The position numbers and the translations under genes are program-made. Below the pieces are notes generated by a model. It was not told the origin of the DNA. It made no database searches and saw only the letters and a program-made list of their open reading frames with translations. A stretch of 64,000 nucleotides of DNA from Mucilaginibacter rivuli (GTDB lineage Bacteria > Bacteroidota > Bacteroidia > Sphingobacteriales > Sphingobacteriaceae), in contig NZ_JAHXPQ010000003.1 of the NCBI RefSeq assembly GCF_019391655.1, positions 186,001-250,000 on the forward strand. Direction: 5' to 3'. Within the stretch, counting starts at the first letter, position 1. Every line of letters begins with the position of its first letter. Below are positions 1-8,756 of this stretch, piece by piece.

Positions 1-2
1 GT

Positions 3-335
3 GTAATGGTGTTGATAGACAGCCGAGTGCCGCCGCAAAAAATAGATATTCAGTTTTGTAATTGGTTAGGCGAAAAAGGGTTATCATTCGTTCTGATATT
101 TACCAAAGCGGATAAACAATCGAGCATTAAAACCGACCAAACTATCGCGGCCTTTAAAAAAGAACTGTTAAAAACTTTTGAAGAAGTACCGCAGGTGTTC
201 ATCACATCTGCCGAAGAGCATACAGGACGCGAGGAAGTGTTGGGATTTATTGGTTCGATAAATGCCCAATTCGACCCAAAAGCTGCCGCCGCAGTTTATG
301 AGGATTATAAAAATTCGATAGAAAATAACACATAG
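3..335 (+). CDS. engB: Ribosome biogenesis GTP-binding protein EngB/YihA (3' part only)
   Basis: The reading frame is open from the left window edge, so this is the C-terminal ~110 residues of a ~200-residue GTPase. The segment after the G3 region (VLIDSRVPPQKID) and the G4 guanine-specificity motif TKAD (residues 33-36 of the visible part) identify the TrmE-Era-EngA-EngB-Septin class; the G5-like SAEEHTG follows. EngB assists maturation of the large ribosomal subunit in the cytoplasm. The G1 P-loop lies outside the window. In related genomes I recall this gene directly preceding the UbiA prenyltransferase found here at 831; here a DUF559 cassette lies between them. Confidence 0.88.
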   Translation, partial: VMVLIDSRVPPQKIDIQFCNWLGEKGLSFVLIFTKADKQSSIKTDQTIAAFKKELLKTFEEVPQVFITSAEEHTGREEVLGFIGSINAQFDPKAAAAVYEDYKNSIENNT

Positions 336-356
336 GTAAGGCCTTGAGCGATGGGC

Positions 357-384
357 TCCCCTCTTGAGAGGGGCAGGGGTGTGT
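357..384 (+). repeat. Left inverted repeat of the DUF559 cassette
   Basis: It reads TCCCCTCTTGAGAGGGG, then C, then AGGGGTGTGT. The reverse complement of 789-817 is the same except that TT replaces the single C, so 27 positions match around one small indel. Within the arm, CCCCTCT and AGAGGGG can form a 7-bp stem with a 2-nt loop. Confidence 0.85.
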
Positions 385-402
385 AAGCCAACGGATAGGA
401 AA

Positions 403-822
403 ATGAAACGCAAGATCATTCCATACAACAGTAAATTAAAACAACTTGCAAGAAGCTTAAGAAACGATAGCACATTAGGCGAAATATTATTATGGAAAGA
501 GTTAAACAACAAACAGTTTTATAGTCAGGATTTTCATCGTCAAAAACCATTACTTAATTATATTGTAGATTTTTATTGCTATGAGTTGAATTTGGTGATC
601 GAGATAGATGGAATGTATCACAATCATGAAGAAAAAAACAACTCCGATATTTTACGTGATAAAGAATTAGAATCATTTGGATTAACAGTTATTCGTTTTA
701 CAGAAAAAGAAGTGCGACAGGATATGATAAATATTATACGAACGCTTGAGGATTACTATTTAACATTTATAGAAAAGCACGCAGAAGAACACACCCCTAA
801 CCCCTCTCAAGAGGGGAACTAA
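403..822 (+). CDS. DUF559 family endonuclease-like protein
   Basis: A 139-residue protein starting at ATG 403 (MKRKIIPYNSKLK). A TTG start at 364 is possible but would translate the left repeat. DUF559 proteins share the fold of Vsr-type very-short-patch-repair endonucleases. Visible signs are an Arg-rich helix (LARSLRNDSTLGE), an FHRQKPL segment, then D of IVDFY and the E-x-D of VIEIDG, the usual PD-(D/E)XK-like acidic set, followed by a His. The last residues HTPNPSQEGN are encoded by the right inverted repeat at 789-817, so the C-terminus is repeat-derived. Substrate unknown. The gene interrupts an engB-ubiA arrangement and is followed after 8 nt by ubiA. Confidence 0.8.
   Translation: MKRKIIPYNSKLKQLARSLRNDSTLGEILLWKELNNKQFYSQDFHRQKPLLNYIVDFYCYELNLVIEIDGMYHNHEEKNNSDILRDKELESFGLTVIRFTEKEVRQDMINIIRTLEDYYLTFIEKHAEEHTPNPSQEGN
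789..817 (-). repeat. Right inverted repeat of the DUF559 cassette
   Basis: It reads ACACACCCCTAA followed by CCCCTCTCAAGAGGGGA, the reverse complement of the left arm except for one small indel. It overlaps the 3' end of the DUF559 coding sequence, which stops at 820-822. Confidence 0.85.
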
Positions 823-830
823 AATTCGAT

Positions 831-1685
831 ATGAAAAAATACCTTTCATTAGTTACCTTTTCGCATACTATTTTTGCCATGCCATTCGCTTTTATCGGCT
901 TCTTTTTGGCAATAACTACCACAACCCACGCTTTTGAATGGCAAAAGCTTTTAATGATGGTGATGTGTATGGTATTTGCCCGTAACTCGGCTATGGCATT
1001 TAACCGTTATTTGGATAAAGATATTGATGCCAAAAACCCACGCACTAAAGTACGCGATATACCTGCAGGCAGGTTAACGGCAAAGGCAGCTTTAACATTT
1101 ACTTTGGTTAACTGCGCGTTGTTTATTCTCACTACATGGTTCATCAACACGCTGTGCTTTTACTTATCACCTGTAGCTTTATTTGTAGTGCTGGGCTATA
1201 GCTTTACCAAGCGTTTTACCGCGCTTTGCCATTTGGTTTTAGGTTTAGGCTTGTCGCTTGCCCCTATTGGCGCTTATTTAGTGGTAACAGGCGAGTTTGC
1301 TCTATTACCCATCTTTTTCTCGCTATCGGTACTATGCTGGGTAAGCGGGTTTGATATTATTTATGCTTTGCAGGATGAAGACTTTGACCGTGCCGAAAAC
1401 CTGCACTCTATACCAGCTTATTTAGGCAAGGTTAACGCGCTCCGTTTATCTACAGCGCTACATGTACTATCGGCTATTTTTATTGCATTACCAACCATCT
1501 ACACACATGTAGGCTGGCCTTACTATGTTGGGATACTATTCTTCTGTAGTATGCTCATATATCAGCACAGACTGGTTAAGCCTAATGACTTGAGCCGTGT
1601 AAACTTCGCTTTTATGACCACTAACGGAATTGCCAGCGTAGTATTCGCAGTATTCTTTCTGATAGACAGGCTTTGGGTGCGATAG
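831..1685 (+). CDS. UbiA-family polyprenyltransferase (menaquinone-type)
   Basis: A 284-residue integral membrane prenyltransferase with about eight hydrophobic helices. Both Mg-diphosphate motifs are visible: N58-xxx-D62-xxx-D66 in FNRYLDKDID, and D182-xxx-D186 in LQDEDFD. The family transfers a polyprenyl chain to an aromatic acceptor in quinone synthesis. The length and the RTKVRDIPAGRL segment resemble the UbiA-like (MqnP-type) branch rather than MenA; Bacteroidota make menaquinone, so a ubiquinone role is unlikely. ATG at 831 follows 8 nt after the DUF559 stop, so the two are probably co-transcribed downstream of engB. Confidence 0.85.
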   Translation: MKKYLSLVTFSHTIFAMPFAFIGFFLAITTTTHAFEWQKLLMMVMCMVFARNSAMAFNRYLDKDIDAKNPRTKVRDIPAGRLTAKAALTFTLVNCALFILTTWFINTLCFYLSPVALFVVLGYSFTKRFTALCHLVLGLGLSLAPIGAYLVVTGEFALLPIFFSLSVLCWVSGFDIIYALQDEDFDRAENLHSIPAYLGKVNALRLSTALHVLSAIFIALPTIYTHVGWPYYVGILFFCSMLIYQHRLVKPNDLSRVNFAFMTTNGIASVVFAVFFLIDRLWVR

Positions 1686-1686
1686 T

Positions 1687-2733
1687 TTAGTTAAACAGGT
1701 TATCGCTTTTAAAGCCAACCAACTTTTTACGGCCCAAATCATATATCACCCTAAAAGCCTGCTGGCTATCGCCATAAAAACCCGGGCTCTGGTGAAAGCT
1801 GAATATGAACTGTCCTTTTAAACGTTTAAATACAAAAGGCGAATAAATAACATCAAGCCTGTTATACACCGTCTTCTCATAAAATGAGTCGCCGTAGTTA
1901 ATATGGCTGCCTTTACCGGCGTAAAACTCATCGTACAAAGCGATTCGATGATAGCTCAAATAAGCGCTTGCTACAACACCTGCTGGTGTTTGCCAGCCAT
2001 CAACACCACGTACACGTTCTAAGGATACCATAGCGCCAACGTCAAACTTAAGGCTATCAAACCCGGTATGGCGGTGACTATAATCAACGCCAAACCGCAC
2101 CTGTACCACGCCGTTATCGGCAATATGATCATTTGGTAGCAGTATCTCTGCTCCTGCATCATGCATCAGGTAAAAATAGTGCGAGATAAAAAATGCTTTC
2201 GCAGGATCGGGCTGATAAGTACCCAGGGCTCCAAAAAGAAATTGCTCCCTGTCGGTTTGGGTTTGGCGGCTTACCCAGTCAATCCAGATGGTTTCGAAAC
2301 CATGCTTGTAGCGAACGCTGGTCAGCATCCCTTCCACATTCGGGCGGTAATAACGTAAAGTGTCATTCAACATGGCACGCGGGTATTGCGTTAACAGGCC
2401 TTCACGCGGGAACTCGCCAATGTTGAATGTCCATTTTTTACTTTCAAAATGATAGTATGCAATCGGGTCAACCTTTAAAAAGTATGGATGCGCGCCAAAC
2501 TCATGTATCCCGTTTGCGCCAAAAATAAAATGGTTTAAGCTGTCGAGGTTAACACCCAGATCGAGCGCTATACGTGTTCCCGAATATGTACGCGATCGTG
2601 GTACAAAGGCAGAATATTCCCGGTTGTCCATAAATCCCAAACCGTTGAAATGGATATCGAGGCTCCCCTGCGCAAACAGGCCGGTGCTTAACAATAATAG
2701 TAGCGAAAACAGGCAGGTTATTTTTTTGATCAT
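1687..2733 (-). CDS. Predicted outer-membrane beta-barrel protein of unknown function
   Basis: About 348 residues from the Met at 2733 (MIKKITCLFSLLLLLSTG), which gives a clean signal peptide cleaved near LFAQG. A longer start at 2763 would put ten residues before it. The mature protein is rich in alternating aromatic and polar strands ending in aromatics, and resembles a barrel of about 14-16 strands. I do not recognise a named family. It ends 2 nt from the convergent ubiA stop. It lies downstream of the terminator of the DUF2723 gene, so it probably has its own promoter. Confidence 0.65.
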   Translation of the reverse strand: MIKKITCLFSLLLLLSTGLFAQGSLDIHFNGLGFMDNREYSAFVPRSRTYSGTRIALDLGVNLDSLNHFIFGANGIHEFGAHPYFLKVDPIAYYHFESKKWTFNIGEFPREGLLTQYPRAMLNDTLRYYRPNVEGMLTSVRYKHGFETIWIDWVSRQTQTDREQFLFGALGTYQPDPAKAFFISHYFYLMHDAGAEILLPNDHIADNGVVQVRFGVDYSHRHTGFDSLKFDVGAMVSLERVRGVDGWQTPAGVVASAYLSYHRIALYDEFYAGKGSHINYGDSFYEKTVYNRLDVIYSPFVFKRLKGQFIFSFHQSPGFYGDSQQAFRVIYDLGRKKLVGFKSDNLFN

Positions 2734-2784
2734 TCTGGCGCAAGGATACAAAAAAGCGGGCAAAAGTTTGGCAAGAGCATATCA

Positions 2785-2822
2785 CAAAAAAAATCCGGGC
2801 CCATATTAAATAAGCCCGGATT
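2785..2822 (-). terminator. Intrinsic terminator of the DUF2723 gene
   Basis: Inverted repeat AATCCGGGC (2792-2800) with GCCCGGATT (2814-2822), followed on the minus strand by a T-run corresponding to 2786-2793. It lies 21 nt beyond the stop codon at 2843. Confidence 0.85.
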
Positions 2823-2842
2823 GTATGTTTTTATTGATATGA

Positions 2843-5800
2843 TTAACGACTGGCTATTACGCCTGCAAACTTATTTTTATAATCGTTAAACTGAGCTTCA
2901 AATTTTTTATGCAGTGCATCCTGATGGTATTTGGCAGTAATGTCAACCATATCATTCAATACTGATAAACCGTATTGGATATCACGCTGGCTCATTCCGT
3001 CACCATTTTTATCCTGCAGTAAATAAGCATTGTATTTTAACTGATCTACAAGGAAATTGTCAATACTGCTCAGTATCTTGTTACCTAACTGTATATTATT
3101 TACCTGGTAAGCCAGTTGCGCAATATAGTTTTTGATGAGCGCCTCTTCCATTTCAGGGTAAATATCAGGCATTACCTCGTCATATTTAGCCAATGCCTTA
3201 GCAGCAAGGTCAGGATGACCTTCCATTATCAGGCTTTGAGATAAATTACCAAATAACCTGATGATAAGCGGGTAAAACATGGTGGTAGATTCATGATCAA
3301 GGTAGCTGGCCTTTTTCATATTACCCCATTTAAACTTGGTCATCACGTTATTGTACATCACCAGGGTGTTTGATTTATCCTGATCTCTGGCTGCTGCCGA
3401 TGTATCTACCTTAAATGGCATCAGGTGGTACGCGAAGCCCTCTTTATACAGGTACTTTTGCAAGCCCATCATGTTATCGTTACCAACGGTAATGGCAAAA
3501 TAAACCGGCCTTTTCCAGTTATTATGTGCAAGGATATCTATCATCGCTAAATTATCCTTGGTTACATAGTTTGAGGTGTATTTCCACTCCATAACCGGGG
3601 CTATGCTATCCCTTTTTGATGCCGGTATAACGCCGTTTTTAATTACCTCATCAGCGTTAACGGTCATTTTAAAGTTTTTGGTTGGCAGGTAGTTTTCATA
3701 AGAACCTTGCTCATATTGTACTTTGGTACGAACATCGTCCGATGTGATGAAATCAAAAATATCTTTCAATTCAACCGATCCCGCTATTTTGGTATCGTTA
3801 AAATAGATCACATCCCTAACCCCCAACTGGAATTTTTCGTCGGGCATTGATATAGGTAATGGCTCAGATTCGTTCATCTTATGCTTCATGCCACGGATAT
3901 ACCAATCTGTGCCCAATAAGCTCAGGTTTACAATGCGTACATCGGGGCGTATACCTTCTACTTCCTGATCATACCATAGTGAGTAGGTATCATTATCCCC
4001 ATAGGTAAATAAAATGGCATTAGGTGCACAGGATATGAGGTAGTTGTAAGCCATATCGTGCGGCGTAAACTTCTCCGACCTGTCATGAGCTTTCCATTCT
4101 TTACAAGCCATTAATACTGGCGCAGCTAACAAACACAATACGGTAGCTATAATACCTGCGGTTTTAGGGTTGAGTTTTTTTATACCCTGCCCTAACAGAT
4201 CGGCTATACCCAATACCCCCAGCCCTATCCATATGGCAAAGGCATAAAACGAGCCTACGTAAGAGTAATCACGCTCGCGTGGCTGTAATGGTGTTTGGTT
4301 AAGGTAAAGCACAATACCCAGTCCCATAAAAAAGTACAGCAAGGCAACTATGGTAGCGTGTTGCTTGTTTTTACGGAAATGATAGATGGCACCTATTAAA
4401 CCAATAATAAGCGGCAAAGCATATAAAGGCGTATAGGTTTTACCCTGTAAAGTATTTTGCGGGATGTTACTGTTTAATAGGCCGGTTGTAGCCTGTCCGT
4501 CAAAACCCTGGTTGCTTTGGCCGTCAAGGTCATTGTATCGTCCCACAAAGTTCCAGAAGAAATAGCGGAAATACATGTGCCCTATTTGCCAACTGAACAT
4601 AAACTTAGGGTTATCTATAAACGTAGGGCTCTCGCCTTCGGCTAAGTGCAGCCATTGCCTGTAAAAGGTAGGGTGATCTCCCTCCTGGTCAAAAACACGC
4701 GGGAACCAGGTATTTTTATCGTAAGGGATACTGTATTTACGGCTTGCTTCTTCATACTTGGTTTTACCTTTACGGTAAATGATGCTTCCATTCGCTTTCA
4801 GGTCTGAGGCTTCTTCTGGCGTCATTTCCTTTTGCTTCGAATCAAAATACTGACCGTACAGCAATGGCCTGTCGCCATATTGTTCACGGTTCAGGTAGCT
4901 TTGCATGGCGAAAGCGTTGTTCGGATCGCTATTGTTCAGGTTCGGATCTGCCTTTGCCCTGATGATGATCATGGCGAATGAACTATATCCTACATAAATA
5001 AACACGATGCACAGGAACGCAAGGTTCATGGTAGGTTTGTTTTTTATGATGGAATACCTTACCCCATAAATAAGCCCCGCTACCAGCATAACTAAAAAGA
5101 ATGTTGCACCGCTGCCAAAACCCAGGCCTAAGGTGTTCACAAAAAACAACTCGAAATAACCTGCGAATTTTACTGTGTATTGGATGATACCATATTGTAC
5201 CAAACCTAACAACACAATACCACATAATACCGCGATAATGGTGCTTTTGGTGGTAATGTTTTTATACCTGCGGAAGTAGTATACCAAAGCGATAGCCGGT
5301 ATAGTAAGTAAGTTTAGTAAGTGGATACCTATAGAAAGGCCCATTACGTAAGCTATGAATATGATCCAGCGGTCGGCACCCTGCTCGTCGGCATGTGCAT
5401 CCCATTTCATGATACCCCATATTACCAGCGCGGTACATAATGACGACCACGCGAATACGATAGTTTCAACAGCCGAAAACCAGAAAGTATCAGTAAAGAT
5501 AAATGCTGTAGCACCTACCAAACCCGATCCCATAATTAATACCAACTGGGTTGATGTAGCTTCTTCGCCCCTTTTTACCAATAGCTTTTTAGCCATGGCG
5601 GTAATGATCCAGAACAAAAGCATAATTGCCGCTGCACTTGCCAAGGCAGAGCCCATATTAGTGTAAAACGGCACTTTAGCGTTATTGCCCATTGATAACA
5701 GCGAGAACGCCTTACCTATCATGGCAAACAGCGGGTAACCCGGCTGGTGCGAAATTTGTAAACGGAACGCGCAGGAGATAAACTCGCCGCAATCCCAAAA

Positions 5801-5893
5801 ACTTACCGATGGCTCTAAAGTTAAAATGTAGGTAACTGACGCTACTAAGAAGCACAGCCATCCCAATAGATTGTTGATCTTGTTGTATTGCAT
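2843..5893 (-). CDS. DUF2723 membrane protein (GT117 / protein O-mannosyltransferase-like)
   Basis: A 1016-residue polytopic protein. The N-terminal half has about ten hydrophobic helices and begins with the family signature around TLEPSVSFWDCGEFIS (residues ~25-40), whose acidic residues are at the place of the catalytic Asp in GT-C enzymes. A second helix cluster lies near residues 495-600 and is followed by a soluble C-terminal domain with helical-repeat character. DUF2723 proteins are found mainly in Bacteroidota and are assigned to GT117; a lipid-linked sugar donor and transfer to exported proteins are family-level inference. It is transcribed from the tatA side. Confidence 0.82.
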   Translation of the reverse strand: MQYNKINNLLGWLCFLVASVTYILTLEPSVSFWDCGEFISCAFRLQISHQPGYPLFAMIGKAFSLLSMGNNAKVPFYTNMGSALASAAAIMLLFWIITAMAKKLLVKRGEEATSTQLVLIMGSGLVGATAFIFTDTFWFSAVETIVFAWSSLCTALVIWGIMKWDAHADEQGADRWIIFIAYVMGLSIGIHLLNLLTIPAIALVYYFRRYKNITTKSTIIAVLCGIVLLGLVQYGIIQYTVKFAGYFELFFVNTLGLGFGSGATFFLVMLVAGLIYGVRYSIIKNKPTMNLAFLCIVFIYVGYSSFAMIIIRAKADPNLNNSDPNNAFAMQSYLNREQYGDRPLLYGQYFDSKQKEMTPEEASDLKANGSIIYRKGKTKYEEASRKYSIPYDKNTWFPRVFDQEGDHPTFYRQWLHLAEGESPTFIDNPKFMFSWQIGHMYFRYFFWNFVGRYNDLDGQSNQGFDGQATTGLLNSNIPQNTLQGKTYTPLYALPLIIGLIGAIYHFRKNKQHATIVALLYFFMGLGIVLYLNQTPLQPRERDYSYVGSFYAFAIWIGLGVLGIADLLGQGIKKLNPKTAGIIATVLCLLAAPVLMACKEWKAHDRSEKFTPHDMAYNYLISCAPNAILFTYGDNDTYSLWYDQEVEGIRPDVRIVNLSLLGTDWYIRGMKHKMNESEPLPISMPDEKFQLGVRDVIYFNDTKIAGSVELKDIFDFITSDDVRTKVQYEQGSYENYLPTKNFKMTVNADEVIKNGVIPASKRDSIAPVMEWKYTSNYVTKDNLAMIDILAHNNWKRPVYFAITVGNDNMMGLQKYLYKEGFAYHLMPFKVDTSAAARDQDKSNTLVMYNNVMTKFKWGNMKKASYLDHESTTMFYPLIIRLFGNLSQSLIMEGHPDLAAKALAKYDEVMPDIYPEMEEALIKNYIAQLAYQVNNIQLGNKILSSIDNFLVDQLKYNAYLLQDKNGDGMSQRDIQYGLSVLNDMVDITAKYHQDALHKKFEAQFNDYKNKFAGVIASR

Positions 5894-5942
5894 GGCTTGT
5901 TAAGAAATTAGAAATATCATGTTTAGGTTTATGAATATGATG

Positions 5943-6362
5943 TTATAAAGGTGTTTCGCGTGGGTGGTGTACCTCGGGTGTTTCAGTGTGTGTTATTACT
6001 GTATTTGCTGCAGGCTCGGTAGCATGTGTTTCCGGAGCGGCAGGGTCTGCATGAAAATTAGTATCTTGTATCGGCATTGCTCCAGGGTGGTTATTCACCG
6101 GTGCCGATGGGTCGGGCGTTAAAGTTGTTGTTTCTGATGGCGCCGGTGTCGAACTTTTTACTTCGGCCTTTTCTACTTCTTTATTTATCTGATCCTGGAT
6201 GTCTCTTTTCACCCCTTCGGATGCGTCTTTAAACTCGCGGATGCCCTGGCCAAGGCCACGGGCCAATTCAGGCAGTTTTTTGCCACCAAATAAAAATAAA
6301 GCAACAACTAAAATAACAATAGTGTCTTGCCCGCTTATAAACAACAATGTTGAACTTAACAT
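5943..6362 (-). CDS. tatA: Twin-arginine translocase subunit TatA/TatE
   Basis: A 139-residue protein with one N-terminal transmembrane helix (~12-25), the hinge FGGKKLPELARGLGQG (~25-40) and an amphipathic helix ending near residue 65. This is the classical TatA plan; TatA oligomers form the pore for folded Tat substrates. The tail from ~70 onward is a long Pro/Thr/Glu/His-rich low-complexity region, longer than in E. coli TatA. tatC is not in the window. The DUF2723 gene follows 49 nt downstream on the same strand. A TATCTTTG element lies upstream at 6421-6428. Confidence 0.9.
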   Translation of the reverse strand: MLSSTLLFISGQDTIVILVVALFLFGGKKLPELARGLGQGIREFKDASEGVKRDIQDQINKEVEKAEVKSSTPAPSETTTLTPDPSAPVNNHPGAMPIQDTNFHADPAAPETHATEPAANTVITHTETPEVHHPRETPL

Positions 6363-6420
6363 AACATTTTTTTTAATTAAACATCAAATTGGCCCGGCTT
6401 TACAGGCCATTATATCAAAG

Positions 6421-6428
6421 CAAAGATA
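6421..6428 (-). promoter_or_regulatory. -7 element of the tatA promoter
   Basis: On the minus strand this reads TATCTTTG, an exact match to the Bacteroidota -7 consensus TAnnTTTG, about 58 nt before the tatA start. No clear -33 TTTG is seen at the usual distance. Confidence 0.55.
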
Positions 6429-6526
6429 TGCTAAAAAACAAAGTATCCGAATAGGATTTACATTTTGAAAAGCATTACTTTTTACTTTAACGAAATTTGA
6501 TCACAAACAAATATAACAAGGCCTTT

Positions 6527-6569
6527 AGTTAAATAGTGTTAAGGTGAGTTGCTTTAACACTATTTAACT
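6527..6569. repeat. 16-bp perfect palindrome with 11-nt loop
   Basis: AGTTAAATAGTGTTAA (6527-6542) is exactly complementary to TTAACACTATTTAACT (6554-6569). No T-run follows on either strand, so it does not look like a terminator. It sits between tatA and the next rightward gene. Confidence 0.85.
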
Positions 6570-6918
6570 ATCTGCACATATTTAATTAAAGAGGGAGTTT
6601 CTTAATTCTGGTACATCCGGCAAAAATCATGTCCTGTTAAGAGCTGATCATACGCGAATTTACAATCATTAAATAACTACAAATACAAACATTTATCGCA
6701 AAAACCGGCGCTACTCATTACAAAAACGACGACACACCAACCTTAAGCGTCAATAAAATCAATCAAAATCAATCATTTTTTCACAAAACAATATCAAAAC
6801 AGGTATAAAAAATCAAATAAAATGCTTGTTTTTGACACAATTATCAAAAAATTGATAATTATTTTAAGAAATTTTAAATTTTCTTAGCATTTATTACAAA
6901 ACATACCTATTTTTAGGC
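6570..6918. other. AT-rich non-coding stretch with two small hairpins
   Basis: I find no convincing gene here. It has a perfect inverted repeat AATTATCAA/TTGATAATT at 6839-6860 and, directly after it, TAAGAAA/TTTCTTA around 6874-6895, both just before the GTG of the next gene. The region probably holds the promoter and 5' untranslated part for that gene. Confidence 0.5.
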
Positions 6919-7272
6919 GTGTTATATAAAATATTCAAATCAAGTTTAATCTTTTTGCTGGTTTTTGGCTTTAACGCCAACAGCAATACTATTGAACATG
7001 CTTTTGTAAAACACGAGGCACGGCAACACACATTAACTGACGTACCCAAGCAAGATGCCACCAACAACATTAAAAACTTTTTCGAAATTGTTGGCGTAGC
7101 TCAAATAACAACCCAAACTTACAAGGTTGTAAATTATATTAAATATACTCCATTTGCCGGGCAAAACTGTGCACCCGGCAGCAATTACTCCATCCTTTCA
7201 TACCGAAGCGGAATTGAATTACATTCGCTTTTCAGAAAGCTGATACTGTTTCCCTTTCATGCGTTTTGGTAA
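6919..7272 (+). CDS. Small exported protein of unknown function (tentative)
   Basis: A 117-residue frame from GTG 6919; no in-frame ATG is available. The start LYKIFKSSLIFLLVFGFNA looks like a signal peptide, followed by a polar ~90-residue mature part with one Cys and a hydrophobic, aromatic C-terminus (KLILFPFHAFW). I do not recognise the family. In its favour are the signal-like N-terminus and its place directly upstream of amt on the same strand. Against it are the GTG start and lack of any family signature. It may instead be a leader or chance frame. Confidence 0.4.
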   Translation: MLYKIFKSSLIFLLVFGFNANSNTIEHAFVKHEARQHTLTDVPKQDATNNIKNFFEIVGVAQITTQTYKVVNYIKYTPFAGQNCAPGSNYSILSYRSGIELHSLFRKLILFPFHAFW

Positions 7273-7415
7273 TAGTTAAGCGTAGCCATATATAACTTAC
7301 CGGTTATAATTTCACGTCTTAATTTATTTGTTTAATCAATCACCCACTCAGCCATTAGCTTATATATGGCTTTGGCTGGCATTGTTATTAACTATTAACT
7401 CAACAAACAATCATC

Positions 7416-8723
7416 ATGAAAAAAATACTACCATTCGCGACACTCGTTGTCGTATTAATACTTGCACTTGTTTTCCCATCGGTAGATGCCGTAAATGTTC
7501 CCGGAAATAAAATTGATACAGGTGATACTGCCTGGCTGCTTACCTCAACAGCATTAGTATTATTGATGACACCAGGCCTGGCTTTCTTTTACGGCGGTAT
7601 GGTGAGCAAAAAAAACGTACTCTCCACCATGATGCAAAGCTTTGTATGTATGGGCGTAATTACCGTGATATGGGTAGTATTTGGCTTTAGCTTAGCTTTC
7701 GGCGATTCTATCAATGGTATCATCGGTAACCCATCAACCTTTTTTATGATGAAAGGCATGCTTGGCAACGCCACATGGAAACTGGCCCCTACGGTACCTT
7801 TAGTATTGTTTGCCATGTTCCAGTTAAAATTCGCGGTAATTACCCCGGCCCTTATTACCGGTGCATTTGCTGAGCGTATCCGTTTTAACTCTTATCTTAT
7901 TTTCCTTTGCTTATTCTTAATTTTTATATACGCGCCGCTTGCCCACTCTACCTGGCACCCGGATGGTTTGATGTTTAAATTTGGCGTACTTGATTTTGCA
8001 GGCGGTACCGTAGTACACATGTCGGCAGGCTGGGCAGCTTTAGCATCAGCTTTATATCTTAAAAAACGTAACGAAGTAGCGCACGCTCCGGCACGTATCA
8101 GCTATGTATTATTAGGTACAGGCTTATTATGGTTTGGCTGGTTCGGTTTCAACGCAGGTTCGGCATTAGGCGCGGGTCCATTAGCTGCTACCGCGTTAGG
8201 CACAACTACTACAGCATCAGCCGCAGCGGCAATGTCATGGTTGTTTTTCGATATCATGTTAGGTAAAAAACCATCAGTAATGAACGCTTGTATAGGCGCC
8301 GTTGTTGGTTTGGTTGCCATTACACCGGCTGCAGGCTTTGTAAGCATTTCACACTCCTTAATTATTGGTATAGTTGCCGCTGTGGTAAGTAACCTGGTAG
8401 TTATGTGGCGCTCACGTACATCTATTGATGATACTTTAGATGTATTCCCTTGCCACGGTGTTGGCGGTATGGTAGGTATGCTGTTAACAGGTGTATTTGC
8501 CAACACAAACGTAAACAGTGCCAATACTACTGGTAATGGTTTATTCTTTGGCGAAACCCACTTGTTTCTGGTACACCTTTGCGCTTTAGCCGCGGTATCA
8601 GCATTCGCGTTCTTTGGCTCTTTTGTATTGTTAAAAATAACAGATATGATAAGCCCGCTGCGTGTATCTACCGAGGATGAATTGATCGGTCTGGATATCA
8701 GTCAGCACGGCGAAGAACTTTAG
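7416..8723 (+). CDS. amtB: Ammonium transporter (Amt/MEP/Rh family)
   Basis: A 435-residue protein with a first hydrophobic segment resembling a signal (LVVVLILALVFPSVDA) and then eleven membrane helices. Family signatures include DTAWLLTSTALVLLMTPGLA near the start, FAGGTVVHMSAG with the first pore His, and DVFPCHGVGGMVG with the second. It passes ammonium or ammonia across the inner membrane. Unusually for Amt operons, no glnK (P-II) gene lies beside it. A strong terminator follows the stop. Confidence 0.95.
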   Translation: MKKILPFATLVVVLILALVFPSVDAVNVPGNKIDTGDTAWLLTSTALVLLMTPGLAFFYGGMVSKKNVLSTMMQSFVCMGVITVIWVVFGFSLAFGDSINGIIGNPSTFFMMKGMLGNATWKLAPTVPLVLFAMFQLKFAVITPALITGAFAERIRFNSYLIFLCLFLIFIYAPLAHSTWHPDGLMFKFGVLDFAGGTVVHMSAGWAALASALYLKKRNEVAHAPARISYVLLGTGLLWFGWFGFNAGSALGAGPLAATALGTTTTASAAAAMSWLFFDIMLGKKPSVMNACIGAVVGLVAITPAAGFVSISHSLIIGIVAAVVSNLVVMWRSRTSIDDTLDVFPCHGVGGMVGMLLTGVFANTNVNSANTTGNGLFFGETHLFLVHLCALAAVSAFAFFGSFVLLKITDMISPLRVSTEDELIGLDISQHGEEL

Positions 8724-8756
8724 TTTGAATATTTGATAAGTGTTTTAAACTGAAAA

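Larger units (their letters stand above)
357..817 (+). mobile_element. Candidate DUF559 cassette bounded by inverted repeats
   Basis: A 461-bp unit begins and ends with matching inverted repeats of 28-29 bp and carries one endonuclease-like gene. The right repeat is inside the coding sequence and supplies the last ~10 codons (HTPNPSQEGN), so gene and repeat form one unit. It separates engB from ubiA. I see no obvious target-site duplication: the flanks are TGGGC on the left and ACTAA on the right. No DDE transposase or HUH nuclease is present. That it moves is inference; the paired repeats and their boundaries are read directly. Confidence 0.55.

Noticed and set aside
364..402. TTG start extending the DUF559 protein by 13 residues
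   Set aside because: The added residues are translated left repeat; ATG 403 begins the recognisable domain.
831..1685. Ubiquinone-specific UbiA
   Set aside because: Bacteroidota use menaquinone, and the protein is of the shorter UbiA-like branch.
8102..8524. Reverse ORF inside amtB, like many long opposite-strand ORFs in the window
   Set aside because: Low-complexity mirror of a well-supported gene; no signature of its own.
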